Made by a program: the position numbers and the translations under genes
Assembly (NCBI GenBank): GCA_037179385.1
Contig: CM074184.1
Coordinates: forward strand, 11,736,001-11,800,000
Length of the DNA stretch: 64,000 bases
Source: Holothuria scabra
Taxonomy: Eukaryota > Echinodermata > Holothuroidea > Aspidochirotida > Holothuriidae
Direction: 5' to 3'
The notes under the pieces: generated by a model
What the model was told of the DNA's origin: nothing
Database searches by the model: none
Seen by the model: the letters and a program-made list of their open reading frames with translations, nothing else
Shown here: positions 33,255 to 45,495 of the stretch, in pieces
Layout of the letters: the number at the start of each line of letters is the position of its first letter
Position numbering within the stretch: the first letter of the stretch is position 1

Positions 33255-35308
33255 GAAAAGAGAAACCTATGCATTCATGATGGCGTGCGTGTGTATGTAT
33301 GTGTGTGTGTGTATGTGTGTGTGTATGTGTGTGTTTGTGACACTTTGCTTGTTTACATGATATCTTGAGAAGGGAATATCTGACAATTCTCAAACTTGGT
33401 ACACAGATACCCCATACTGAGAGGAAGAGCCCTATTGATTTTGGTGGAGGTCAAGGGTCATCTGGGGTCACAGGGGGTCAAACCCCAAAATCCTTGTTTA
33501 CACGATATCTCAAGATAGGAAACTTGGAGTAATTTCAAACTTGATGCGTGGATGTGTTGTGATGTAAGGAAGAACCCTATTGATTTTGGTGGAGGTCAAA
33601 GGTCATCTGGGGTCACAGGGGGTAAAACCCCGAAATCTTTGTTTACACGATATCTCAAGATAGAAAACTTCGATTAATTTCAAACTTGATGTGTTGATGC
33701 TTTATGATGTAAGGAAGAACCCTATTGATTTTGGTGGAGGTCAAAGGTCATTTGGGGTCACATGGGGTCAAACCCTAAAATCCTTGTTAACACGATATCT
33801 CAAGATACGAAACTTGGAATAATTTCAAACTTGACATGTTGATGTGTTATGATGCAAGGAAGAACCCTATAAATTTTGTTGGCGGTCAGAAGTCATTTGG
33901 GGGTCACATGGGGTCAAACCCCGAAATCCTTGTTTATACAATATCTCATGGTGGGAGCTTGGATTCATTTCAAACTTGATACATTGATGTGTTATGATGC
34001 AAGGAAGAACCCTATTAATTTTGTTGGCGGTCAGAGGTCTTTTGGGGTCACATGGGGTCAAACCCCGAAATCCTTGTTTGCACGATATCTCATGGCAGGA
34101 AACCTGGATCCCTTTCAAACTTGATATGTTGATGCATTATGAGGTGAGGAAGAACCCTATCTATTTTGGTGGAGTTTAGAGGTCATTTGGGGTCACATGG
34201 GGTGAAACCCCAAAATCCTTGTTTACACGATATCTCAAGATACAAACATGGAATAATTTCAAACTTGACATGTTGATGTGTTTTGATGCAAGGAAGAACC
34301 CCTTTAAATTTTGTTGGCGGTGAGAGGTCATTTGGGGTCACATGGGGTCAAACCCCGAACTCCTTGTTTGCAGAACATCTCATGGCAGGAAACATGGATT
34401 CATTTCTAACTTGATATGTTGATGTGTTATGAGGTGAGGAAGAACCCTATCTGTTTTGGTGAAGGTCAAAGGTCATTTGGGGTCACATTTTGTCAAACCC
34501 TGAAATCCTTGTTTACACGACATCTCAAGGTAGGAAACATGGATTGATTTCAAACTTGATGTGTTGATGTGTTATGAGGTGAGGAAGAACCCTTTCTGTT
34601 TTGGTGAAGGTCAAAGGTCATTTGGGGTCACATTTTGTCAAACCCCGAAATCCTTGTTTACATGATATCTCAAGGATTGATACCAAACTTGATATGTTGA
34701 TGCATTATGATGTAAGGGAGAACCCTTTTGTTTTTGGTGGAGGTCAAAGGTCATCTTAGGTCACAAGGAGTCAAAGTCTGAAAATCTCCTTAATGTGATA
34801 TCTCAAGAATGGAAAGTTGGATGCAGTTCTTATTTGTTATGTGGATGTGTTATGGTTAGGAGATCGTCCCCATTTCTTTTAGTGGAGGTCAAAAGTCATC
34901 TGGAGTCACCAATGGTCAAAGTCTGAAAACCTTGTTAACGTGATATCATATGTTTAGGAAGCTTGGATACATTTCCTATTTGGGAAAGTGGATGCATTAT
35001 GGTCAGGAGATGGTTCCTCTTGTTTTGGGCAGAGATGAAAGGTCATCTGGGGTCTCCAGGGGTAAAAGTTGTAAACCCTTTTAAATGTTATTTTTCAAGA
35101 TAGCTGCCTGTTTGTCTGCCTGTTTGTATGTTGGTCTGTCTATCTATGTATGTCCTTTATGGAGGTCAAAGGTCATCTGAAATAACAAAATTATTTTTTG
35201 AACATGCTAGTATAACATTTGAGTGAGAAGATTAACGGTGCATGATGGCATTATTTGAAATGAAAAATTTATGTATCATCGAAACCTCAATGCATTTTTG
35301 CATTCTGG
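33255..35308 (+). mobile_element. Best Helitron-like element: GT tract, 145-bp array, hairpin-CTGG end
   Basis: The 5' region has GAAACCTATGCATTCATGATG (about 33,262) and a GT/GTAT microsatellite (33,287-33,345). Nine or more tandem modules follow at a period of 145 bp. The AGGAAGAACCCTAT-type landmark starts near 33,567, 33,712, 33,857, 34,002, 34,147, 34,291, 34,437 and 34,582, and later modules are more divergent. The 3' end carries GAAACCTCAATGCA, closing in a hairpin AATGCA-TTTT-TGCATT (35,289-35,304) directly followed by CTGG (35,305-35,308). Hairpin plus CTRR is the Helitron 3' signature. A central tandem array beside a microsatellite is the design of the DINE-1/pearl group. No Rep/helicase is present. 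Confidence 0.65.
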
Positions 35309-38300
35309 TTTATATTTGTATATCCTTCATTTTCATACTAACTTTGACTGTTTTCAAGGCCAAGTGTTGGGGTCTATAAACAAATTTTGAGCTCCTTGTC
35401 GACACTAATCGGTCTCATCACAGCTGTATTATGAATGACTTGTATACACTGTTATAGTTATTGCTTACACTGTGAATGAGGAAATGTTCTATGTTACATT
35501 TTAGGCATGAAATTTTGTAAGCCTTTAGTTTTCTGTTCTATTAAGAAAATTGTCTTAATAGCTCACTTCTTTCAAGATTTCTGAATCTCCTGGGTTGATT
35601 TCATGGCGGGTGGTGGGATGAGGGATACAGTGCCTATCTCCGTCCTTCCCCCAGGATGACCACCCATTCCTGTGTAAATGAAGGCATCATTAAACACTTT
35701 TATTTGAAGCACATGTGTGAGTATCCATTGTATTTTAACACTTATGTATGGATATCTTACTGGTAGCATGTAAAGTGAAGTTGTTTTGCTTGGTTCAGAT
35801 GTTTTCAAAGATGCAATGCAAGTTTTAAATGCTTGGCCAGTTAGCAATTAAGACGGTTTGAGTCCTACTGCATGCCACAACCTTACTGTACTATATTTGC
35901 AGTAAGTGGTTGCATGCAGATGCAGAAAAATAGGACAGACTTTCAACTGGTGCTTTTGGGTGATGATGCATGATATGATCAAAAGCCAAGTTAGTCACAA
36001 AAAGCCAAACCCTTGCAATAGTAATAGCAGTAACTGTGGTCATTCAGTTCAAATATGGGTATAGTGCCTGGCTATGAAAACTTGGGCAGGCATAAATGGT
36101 GGCAATGCAATATGGTTGCAAGATAAAGTTAAGAGTTGGTTTTGCTCCTAAGGTTACTCCTATGCAAAACAAACAAAGTATTTTAGCCATGCTTTGCTAT
36201 GTGAACCTCTGGCAAATTGGGTGATTATGTCAAAAAGCTTAGGAAGGTTTAAATAAAATTAAATTACTTGTGTGAAAAATTCTTCCTAAATATTTGCATC
36301 CCCAGAAATTGTAGTGGGATGAACAGTTATCCTGTAACTGTAGTTAAGAAAACACAGCCTACTGTATGAGTTCCAAAAGTTGCGCAGTAGCTTGTGATGA
36401 CCAAATTGGGGGTGGACATCCACTTGGGAAAAGTTTACTATTGGACACAAAACTTGCATTTTAGAAGAAAAAAAGATGTTGTCCAGGGCAGCTTGATAAC
36501 TCAAGTTTGGATGATCAAAGAGAGCAGACAGGTTGTGTGAACCTGTCTGAATTTTGAACTTTCATTAAAACAGAATAAAATGAGGATGAGAACATGATAC
36601 CCTCCTGTCTAATGCCTATGAAATGCAAACTGGCAGTGAAAACCTTATGTTACAGTTGAAATGTGGTAATCTACATTGCAGAAATCAGGATTAATTACCA
36701 AGCAACCTCCCACATATCCAGAACTGAGAATTTTTGAATTACAAGCCCAAGTCATATAAATTCCAACAATCTAGAGCTTCTAGGCATGCACCTTACTCCC
36801 CTTTATAGTTGTCCACATATAGAAGATGCAAACTCAACTTATGACCTATTGTAGAGTGTGCTTCTTTGAAATGTAGGCATTGCAGGGATGTAGGGGCCAG
36901 TCTTGGTCAGTTATAAACCCTAAGCCTCGCATACCCCCTAGATAATTAAAATCTTAGCTGAAAGATGACTATGCTTAAAATGTACATTATTGAAGTTGCA
37001 GGTACAATTTCAAAAACGCAAAATGTTACACATTAACCTGCACATTAATTATATACAGTAGAATGGTTACAGTGTGCAGATAGCCTATCAAGGCTGACAA
37101 TGGATGAAATGTAAATGCAGTGATGTGGCGTGAAAAACTTGCAGACTTCAACACATCCCTTGTCTGGCAGTCCAGGATAAGTGAAAAACACGTGCATTGT
37201 TTAATATCATAGCCCTCTGGGCAAGAAACCTTGGGAAGTCTCCACCACAAAGGAGATCATAGGCATATTAAGAGTGGAGTTAGATGAGGTTTTACAGCTC
37301 AGTTTTTTAAAAACTTTGTTTATGTCGGGCTGGCCACTTTTTCCAGTTATTGCTCAGTGGCCAAATTTATGACCTATAACATGGTGGTTGATGTGACATC
37401 ACTGAGAACTATCGTATTTCAAACATTTTGAAGAATATTAAAACATGCATGACGACCAGTTGGGGGGGGGGGGGGGGAGAGGAAAACATGCCTGTTGCTT
37501 GGCCAGACTTCTTACAGAGGTGGTGGCCATGGCCCCCTGGCCCCTCCATTGTGCACCATACTGCCCCATCTTGTTTTTGCCTGAAAGATGGACAGCAAAT
37601 GTTGGTGGTAGAAATAAAACATTTTGGATTTAGAAAATTGTATCCTTTAAGACCAAATAGAATTGATAACTTCCATGATTCCGCAATTCTAGTATGTCGC
37701 CTACACATGCCAAATTTTATGTGCGCAGTGTTCTTTGTTAACCCTCCAAAATGAAGTTCTGTGACAATGATATAAGGTTTGTTAATTGTGTATGAAAACT
37801 CAAGTGTCATGCTTTATTGGCACCCCCTTGTAATAGACACTTTTCTTGATATACATGCAGTACATTTGTGGTGTTCACTTTTGTTTTGAAAATTTAAGAG
37901 CCAAGAACTCGACACCACTGGTAGTCTCATTTGATCTGTAAAAGCCGTATGTATTTTGCAGATGATACTAGAATAAATGAAGCAAAACAGAATTTATACG
38001 GTTTTATTCTTTTCTAAATGTTGTTATGCGTCTCTTTGCAAGGGCACAAATCTTTCGTGAAAAGATTTCTTCCCTAGGCTATAACTTTGACCCACTGAAA
38101 TATATTCCTCCCAAGTTTTCCTAGCATGAATGGCTAAGGGCAAGATTTTCACCAACTAAATCTTTGTACCCTCCATCCTTTATAAAACCAGTATGCATGC
38201 AACTTTAATGCATCCCTATCTCCAAATACCACATGGATCCCACATAACTTAACAAAGAGAATGAAATTAAAGTACCATTATAAAGTAAATGCTTTCATAC

Positions 38301-38310
38301 CCATCTATCT
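35309..38310. other. No gene recognised
   Basis: About 3 kb of unassigned AT-rich sequence. A G-run of 16 lies at about 37,461-37,477 with mixed frames of 133 and 108 codons crossing it on opposite strands. Neither shows a domain, and both depend on the low-complexity run. A 91-codon antisense frame (35,847-35,572) is also unsupported. Confidence 0.4.
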
Positions 38311-38315
38311 TGTCA

Positions 38316-38615
38316 TGGTAAACTGTGGTAAAGATGCTGCATTTCTACCGTGGTAAATCTGTGGTAAAAAAGTGGCGAGTTTACCATGGTCTACTGAACT
38401 ACATATTTACCACCTTTTTACTATGGTAAAATTCATCAAAAATTCTAATCTAAAATTTACTACACATTAACCACATATTTACCATAGTAAAACCATGGTA
38501 AATAGGTGGTAAAATTTGTTAAATTTTTTTTACTACACATTTACCACCATTTACTACATTTACCATGCTTTTACCATGGTAAACCATGGTAAAAGCATGG
38601 TAATTTTTTAGCTGG
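38316..38615. repeat. Palindromic-word element, word TTTACCATGGTAAA
   Basis: The word TACCATGGTA and its derivatives (ACCATAGTAAA, GTGGTAAA, TTTACCACC, TTTACTACA) recur about twenty times in both orientations over 300 bp. There is an almost uninterrupted run at the end (38,565-38,605). The motif is self-complementary, so the locus could form many alternative hairpins. Confidence 0.75.
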
Positions 38616-38621
38616 ACTATA

Positions 38622-38805
38622 ATTCCTGGCAACCTGGGGTGGTATAATCTCATTAGAGAGCATTGTATCAAAATTAACATTTACTAAGATAGGAAGATGG
38701 TCTGTTATATCACTCACTAAAATTCCAGAGGACACTATATTAACCTTACTGTCGATGCTATTTACGTTAGTAAGAACATTATCATGCAGGATACATGCCA
38801 ATTGA
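38622..38805 (-). pseudogene. LINE endonuclease C-terminal fragment
   Basis: The minus-strand frame contains VLTNVNSIDSKVN, then GILVSDITDHLPILVNV. The S/T-D-I-S/T-DH-P core is the histidine-bearing C-terminal motif of LINE apurinic-type endonucleases. It is cut at its 3' side by the palindromic-word element and has no RT attached. It could derive from the same family as the minus-strand LINE at 4.6-16.5 kb. Confidence 0.7.
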
Positions 38806-39042
38806 ATGCCAATGCGCTAGCTCACAGAAGGCACTCATTGGGGATCTTCTTGCACACTTGGTGCATCTATGTGGCACGTCACCCGGTAAAATTCTTAAGT
38901 GCAAACACTGCTTGGGACTGTGCTAGAGATGCACCACATTGTGTGCTAGAAAAAAAGAGCTGAGGCATACACAGTAATATCACCTTTACAACTTTCACCC
39001 ACATCCCCCCACCAAAAAAAAAAAATTCGTCATTGATTTAAA

Positions 39043-39339
39043 GGCCAATTTTCTCACCCTAACTACAATTCTTTTAGGGGTTAACCTAAACTCTCAATTG
39101 GCTAGACGCTCTTTGATTGACAGCTGATTTAAACAATGCAGAGTACCAAGCTTATATTACATTGAATAAACACATTAGCTTATATTACATTGAATAAACA
39201 CATTGACTTTTTCTATACTCAACCTGATGCACAAAATTTAGATTTTGTCTGGATGAGGAAGAAATTCAGACAGTTGTGGGAGGGGCTTAAGTAAGAAGGT
39301 TAGGAAAATTGCTACTGTTTTGGGTGAGATAATTGGGCC
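39043..39339. mobile_element. Small inverted-repeat element (GGCCCAATTCTCTCACC family), copy 2
   Basis: Left end GGCCAATTTTCTCACCC after TTTAAA; right end the complement of GGCCCAATTATCTCACCC. It is inverted relative to copies at 21.3 and 40.1 kb. An internal 24-bp direct duplication (GCTTATATTACATTGAATAA region) lies at about 39,147-39,200. Confidence 0.7.
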
Positions 39340-39635
39340 GTTAAGTGAAGGGAAAAAATACTGTAGCTGGGTTTACACAGCAATTTGCTTCCCAAGAATT
39401 GCCAGAACTTTGCTATCCAATTTTAATTTTGATTAGCAAAAGTTGCAGTACTTACAGTACAGTACCTGCTAGTACTAATGACCACAAAAGAATTGTAACA
39501 TTACTTTCTGCTAATCAATTCACAAACACTACGTATTTTGTCCCTTGTAATTGATGGTCTTTTCTTCATTCTGATTAGATGATCAGCTTTGATAAAGGCT
39601 ACTTCCAAAATTAGCACTTCTTATAAGCTACTTAC

Positions 39636-39747
39636 ACTTCATTGAGAAGGTGAGGCAAATCCTGCTTTGGATGGCATGCTGTTGTGGTGATGGTATCAAC
39701 GTCGAAGTTAAGGTACGCTCATCCACATGGTGGACATGCTGCAGGAC
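39636..39747 (-). CDS. Candidate internal exon (minus strand)
   Basis: On the minus strand a long T-rich tract ending ATATCAG precedes 39,747, and a perfect GTAAGT donor follows 39,636. The 112-bp segment is open in phase 0 and can join in frame to the ATG exon at 41,424-41,398, giving VLQHVHHVDERTLTSTL at its start. I recognise no family. Further downstream exons were not found, so this may be an untranslated or non-coding transcript. Confidence 0.35.
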
Positions 39748-40104
39748 CTGATATAAACAAAAACAAAAAAAAATGTGGTTACAACCTCAAGAGCTAAAAA
39801 TCACAAAGCATCTTCCATCATATTTTATGAATTACATATTCAAGGTAAATCAACCAGTGACTTCTACTGTATCGAACTTTACATTTGAAGAGGATAATTG
39901 CAGACACATGACTCTCAACAGCCAGTCACAAAACAGGACTGTATACTACACTACTCAAAGATGGGGTGATGGCAGTTCCCCTTTAATCCTGTTGTTTATA
40001 TTAACCAGGTGTCACTGGAAGCACACTTAAAGTGATGCCAGGGGAGAAAGTAATACTACTCATTACATTTTGATGACAGAGATATCCATCATCACACAAT
40101 TAAA

Positions 40105-40397
40105 GGCCCAATTTTCTCACCCCAAACAGTACCAATTCTCCTAACCTTCTTAATTAAGCCCCTCCCACAATTGTCTGAAATTCACCCTCCTCCAGACACA
40201 ATCTCATTTTATGCCTCAGGGTGAATATAGAAAGCTCAATGTGTATAATCAAAGCACTATCTGAACAGTTTGTGCTGTGTAATATAAGTTTTGGTTCTCT
40301 GCATTGTTTGAATTAGCAGTCAATCAAAAAGCTGAGCCAATAGAGAGTTTCTTTTACCCTATACTAGAAGTGTAGTTTGGGGTGAGAGGACTGTCCC
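40105..40397. mobile_element. Small inverted-repeat element (GGCCCAATTCTCTCACC family), copy 3
   Basis: 293 bp with ends GGCCCAATTTTCTCACCCCA and GGGACAGTCCTCTCACCCCA in inverted orientation, flanked by TTAAA on both sides (40,100-40,104 and 40,398-40,402). This is the clearest copy of the family. Confidence 0.8.
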
Positions 40398-41390
40398 TTA
40401 AAAAATAGCAATGAAAAAAGAAAAAAACACCTGGAGTTACAAGATGCCAACTCTAAAAGCCTGTTGCTACATGTAAACAAGTTCAAGTGCATAGTACCAG
40501 CCTTACTGAAATCACTTCATAGAGAATTGCTACATTAACAACAAAGGCAAAAGTACTGCCATAAACTTTTTAACCTTCAAACCCCCCCCCCTCAAAAAAA
40601 AAAAAAAAAATATGAAAAACGTAGTTAACAAAGATCTCAGACTTAGGGAATATTTCATAAAATTGTGGAAAGCATAGAAATAATTATAGCCAAGGATAGG
40701 ACTATGCTATATATGCTAGGCGTAACGAAGTGTTGCCTCCTCCTCCCTCCCCCCTAAAAAATAATAAATATGTAAGATAAAATAAAAAATAAAGAAAACA
40801 CAAAGTGAAAAGGATCTGAAATTAGAAATAGGCCTACATTAGGCCAAATAGGTGTTGGCAGTGTATACACCCTATATAGGCCTTTTGTAGGCCTACTGGC
40901 CTAGGCAGTATAGGCCTAGACTGGACTTACTGTTGCCTCAAAGAAAAAATTCTGACATTTACAAAGACAAGTTGTGAGTTATAAGCAATTGTGAGGCTTA
41001 GCTTAAAAGTAACATAAAAGAAATGAGGAGGCAGCCTGGAAGGATTTCAAGTGAGGGCCAGCTAACATCCTACCCTAGGCTGAGCCTTCAGTTGGCGTAA
41101 AAATTAAAAATAATAGCATGATTGACGTAGCACAGTTGCCCCCTAGCCTTTGTATAGGCCTAGCCAATTTAGGGGGATAATCTGTGACCGATGATACATA
41201 GGGTCGGCTGTTGCAAATTCAGGACATAAGAGGAAAAATAATCACAGCATAAATAACTCATTCAACAGCTATATTTTACCAAGTAGTATCCTTAAACAAT
41301 TGGAATCAGTTGTGTGTTTATTTACAGTACAGCCAACAAAAATAAGCAAACATACAATTTTAGGTCACTTTCTGAAGCAAAATGTTACAG
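40398..41390. other. Intron-like sequence, nothing recognised
   Basis: A-rich runs at 40,590-40,608, a CCTAGGCCTA-type patch at about 40,855-40,920, otherwise unassigned. Confidence 0.35.
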
Positions 41391-41397
41391 AACTTAC

Positions 41398-41424
41398 TTG
41401 GAAACTTCTTTCAGCAGCAGCCAT
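41398..41424 (-). CDS. Candidate first coding exon, MAAAERSFQ
   Basis: On the minus strand, AACAAAATGGCTGCTGCTG gives an ATG in a favourable context. Nine codons follow (MAAAERSFQ), then a perfect GTAAGTT donor. Start-plus-alanine runs just before a strong donor are common in animal first exons. It joins in phase 0 to the candidate exon at 39.7 kb. The support is splice signals only. Confidence 0.35.
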
Positions 41425-42229
41425 TTTGTTGGTTTGAGAAATGATGGCCCTACACAGACTTCCACATCAGTGTTCAGGGGTGAAATTTAGAAAATTGGGG
41501 AATGGGGTAAATTATACACAATGGGGGTAATTTTGTGAATAGGGTAAAATTTGCATGAATTGAGCTGTGTCTTGAAATCTCTATTTGGCTTATGTGAAAA
41601 TCTGTGACCTGTGTTCTTTAAATATAAGTTTGAAACAAAACCTAACTAGAATGTTCTAGTTTTTAGTTTTTGATAATTTGATGTTTTAAAGTACAAGCCT
41701 AGGGGTCAATGGAAAAAATTTTCCCCTAGTGGGGAAGTGGATCATAAAGGTTGAGAAGCAGTACTAGGCCTAACTAAATTTAATTAGTTTATCAAAATTT
41801 TCTATAAATAAGGTCATTTTATAACGTGGAAACAATGGTCTTCTGTGCCATCATAAACTGTAGCCAGGGCAGTTCAGTACTCAGGACTAACGTTAATTGT
41901 TACACTACAGTTACAGGCATTTTTGGATTGTGTAACTTACCTTGTGATAGAGCTGATTTTTAATTCCAAATTTCACCAACTTATTCCCCTTGTTTGTTCA
42001 AAGAAAAGCAGATTCAAAAACCTAGGCCAAGATGTGCATGGTGTTAAAGATGGCAAGTATGCATGCTAATTATAGGTGCATTTTTGAAGCTGCATGTGAA
42101 GCAGTTGCAGAATTATGCACCAAGTCCGGCGCATGAATGTCTTAACTTCAGGAGGCATAGGCTAAGGGCAAGGACTGTGTACGGCCGAGTAGGTCTTACC
42201 TTTAAGCGTTGTACATGGTCCTTTTCAAG

Positions 42230-42900
42230 GACTATATAACCTAGGCTTAGCCCTAAGTTAGGGCTAGCCTAGGCCTATACTTCACTGAGGACAATAATTG
42301 GCCTAACGTTACATAAGGTCTAGACTAGCAAGCTCAAAAAACACCTTGCCTTGCATTTTAAGGTTTTAATTTGACTAGGCCTAGGCCTAAGGCCTAATGT
42401 TAGGGCTAGGCTAGGCCTAGCCTATATAAAGGTTGGTTAAATTCGAACACCTAATTAAAATCATTCATATATCAGTCATAAGACAGTATATTCTTCAATT
42501 ACTTAAAACACCATTAAGAAGTAATTATGGCTCCATATGGTATGGTAAAACTGACAATTATTTGGCATCAAACAGTGAATAAATATTCCATGTAAATGAG
42601 GTACGTGTTCGAATTAAGAACCTGTTCGAACTTAGAACCAACTACTACTAATAACTATACTTGCAGAAAGGAAATCAAAATATAAACTTTGCAATCAAAA
42701 CATAACGTTAGCCTACCTAGCCTAGCTAATTCAACTCAAACTTAGGCCTAGATTTAACTTGTAAATTTGTGTTTTGGATCTGAATTTGTACATAACGTTA
42801 GTGAGCTGTTTACGCTGAACTAGGGCTTAAGTTACTACTAGCTAACGTTAGGCCTAGCCTAGGCCTAGGCTGGGCTAACGCAATACTGTCATGTACCTTA
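42230..42900. repeat. CCTAGGCCTA / AACGTTA-rich domain
   Basis: Dense short self-complementary words (CTAGGCCTAGGC, GCTAGCCTAGG, TAACGTTAG) at 42,240-42,260, 42,375-42,425, 42,705-42,730 and 42,835-42,930. This is a compositional feature of this genome rather than one tandem array. Confidence 0.6.
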
Positions 42901-43063
42901 TGCCTCACGTTACGCCAGGAAATTAATTACTTTGAGGCCTAACGTTAGTCCCGTGCCCTTGGCAAAGCCTTCAACTTAATTTACCTCTCAAAAACGAAAT
43001 AATCACAACTGAATAAATTTTCCCAAGTATTTGGTTCAATATTCAAGATTACAAGACTCTTAC

Positions 43064-43247
43064 CTGCGCTGTGGCCAGAGACTTCTGCAAAGTTTGATCC
43101 TTTTGATAACAATTCGTCCGTTTGGTAAATAGCCTGGCAAGGGGCCGAGGCATCAAGTTTGTTACAATACGATGTCTCGATATCATGTACTATGTACGTC
43201 GCAGACGTGCACGCGCGCAGCACAGCAGTCCAGTAATAGCAATGCAC
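43064..43247 (-). CDS. Candidate first exon in CpG-rich region (minus strand)
   Basis: An ATG-initiated minus frame (MHCYYWTAVLRACT at the start) runs into AGCGCAG|GTAAGAG, a good donor, leaving phase 1. The surrounding 43.05-43.40 kb is unusually rich in CpG and ACGT words compared with its flanks, as at many invertebrate promoters. No protein family is recognised and no acceptor exon was matched with confidence. Confidence 0.25.
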
Positions 43248-43868
43248 TATAATCTATATCCTACGTAAATTCACGCAGTCTGCAGCTTACGTACAGATGT
43301 ACATGACCAGACGGTCGCTCCATGCCATATGAAATACATACGTACAGTTACGTAAATAATTTTTGTGTCTGTTAGTGTTAGTTGCGCGCCAAAAGCAGTT
43401 TTGGCAGCTTGCCAGTGTGGTGTACACATCAAGCTATCTTATAAACATCATAATGGTTCCACCGAAAGTGTTTAGCATTTCCTCAACAACATTGATCTTA
43501 AATGATTCGGAGAAATTTTGGCCTTCTGATAAATAAAATTTGATTCAAGCTTAAAAGTTTAAGATATAGTTTTCTAGAATCTTTGGACCATTCGGGATGG
43601 ATGTAAATTTAAAGATAATTCTGGGATCCCTTTTTCCAACTATGGAAGCGCTAGAAAGAACGCACATGCATAGAATTTATCGTTGACATTAACCATCATC
43701 CATTCATCGTACTATTGGGTAAAATGTAGAGAATGTACGTCGCACACATACATATCCAATCATAACAATAACCGATACGTACGTACTTACACTTGAAATT
43801 AAAAAAACTAACGTACCATTGCTCATTGAAGTTACACAGGTTGCTAGCGATATAAGTAGCACTTGACG

Positions 43869-43904
43869 GATATTTTTAAAGGTATCGATACCTTTAAAAA
43901 TATC
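43869..43904. repeat. Perfect 36-bp palindrome
   Basis: GATATTTTTAAAGGTATC followed at once by its exact reverse complement, with no spacer. It lies alone in unique-looking sequence. Confidence 0.95.
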
Positions 43905-45070
43905 TGCAGATCCATGCCACCAGGTAAATAGATATTATATCAACATGCATTTGGGTACCGATCGAGAACGTTTTAACTAGTGAAATTGGAAGACTAATCC
44001 CGCAAGTCATGGCCTAAGTTTCTTTGGAGATGCGTATGTGTATAGGCTCTTTATCTCATATGCAGTGCACGTTAGGATAGCATAACTATCTGGCTGTAAA
44101 ACGTAGCCTCTGGACTTATACTCTTGAGGCCACAAAGAACGAAAGTAACACCTGTTGCTTACATATGGTAATGCAATTACCTTTTGGGGAATCTTTTGAG
44201 ATGTGTCTGCAAAACTTTTATAATTTTATTTGATCTTTCTGCCACTAAAATTGGGCCTTAGAGCTAGGCTAGGCCAGGGATGGACCTAACGTTGAGTACA
44301 CTAACTAGCCTTGGCGAAACTCGGGACTTAATTACACTTTACCGTAGCTAGGGGCCAAAAGTATCATGGCATTCTTTTTCCTCTTCACATTCTAAAGTTG
44401 CCGTTCAGGCAGCCTCAGTTTAGTGAATAAAATCGCTGTGGTTGAGGCTTCTTAAGTTCTTTACAAGAACTATTAAGTTAGGCCTAGCCTAACTTTGAAG
44501 TTTTAGGCTAGGCTACTAGTACTACTACTAAGTTAGGCCTCATGCAATGAAACTTGAAAGGAGAAACATTTGCAGTAATGCAGTGATTGTTTATGTGTGT
44601 TTGCATATTTTGGGGACTGGGATACTTAAGTTGTTTGACATGTGTTTGTGTCTCAACAATATTAGGATCAAACTCGGCATGCAGGAGCAACAGCAAGGGT
44701 CACCGTCAAGCCTAGGCTAATATATTCAAAGATAGGCTACCTTAACTTTTTGGTAGATTTTTGGTGGTCTCTCACCATTTATTGTGGAGATCAAATGTCA
44801 TTTGGAGTCATGAGAGTCAAACTCTCAAAACCTTGTTAATAGGATATCTGAAGACAGAAAGTTTTGACTAATTATATCTAGGGTATTACTCTAATACTAT
44901 AAGGTATGTAAATGCATTTTTGGTGATAAGGTAGTGTAGATCTTTTCTGGTGGAATTCAAACTCAAAGGTCATCTTGGGTCCCCAGGGGCCGAAAGATCA
45001 AATTATTGTTAAAAAGGTAACGGTATCTCAATGTAGGAAACTTGTAGATATCACATGACATGCGCAGCTC

Positions 45071-45356
45071 GGTTACTTGCCATTTGGTCTACCCCCAGAA
45101 AATAAAACGATATTCCGGGTGTCACGTGATCAACGAAGACACCAAATCTGCCTTCTCTATATTCTGGGTGTCACGTGATCAACGAAGACACCAAATATGC
45201 TTTCGCTATCTCCGAAAACAGTGTTTTCGGAACAAAGGCAGATTTGGTGTCTTGTGTTTTCGGAGATAGCGAAGGCAGATTTGGTGTCTTCGTTGATCAC
45301 GTGACACCCAGAATATCGTTTTATTTTCTGGGGGTACACCAAACGGTAGGTAACCG
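45071..45356. mobile_element. Foldback MITE with long inverted arms
   Basis: The arms are complementary over about 100-140 bp: left GGTTACTTGCCATTTGGTCT, right AAACGGTAGGTAACC. Both contain CCCCAGAAAATAAAACGATA, GTGTCACGTGATCAACGAAG and ACACCAAATCTGCC. The centre holds extra tandem copies of the GTCACGTGATCAACG and TTCGCTATCTCCGAAAACA parts. The target duplication is unclear. The open frames through it (69-109 codons on both strands) are by-products of the palindrome. Confidence 0.8.
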
Positions 45357-45495
45357 AACCGCACACGTAATGCATGTTTGGTATATGTGTAATGGTCCAA
45401 GAACTGTCATCATCATTTTTGGAGAAGGTGAAAGGTCATCTGAGGTCTACAGGGGTTATATTCTGAACACTAATTTAACAAAATCACTCAGTACA

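Noticed and set aside
33867..34179. Frames of 61-83 codons on both strands
   Set aside because: They are read-through of the 145-bp modules; 145 is not a multiple of three, so no repeat protein is kept across units.
37409..37810. 133-codon minus frame and 108-codon plus frame around a G-run
   Set aside because: Both depend on a 16-base homopolymer, overlap each other on opposite strands, and show no domain or codon pattern.
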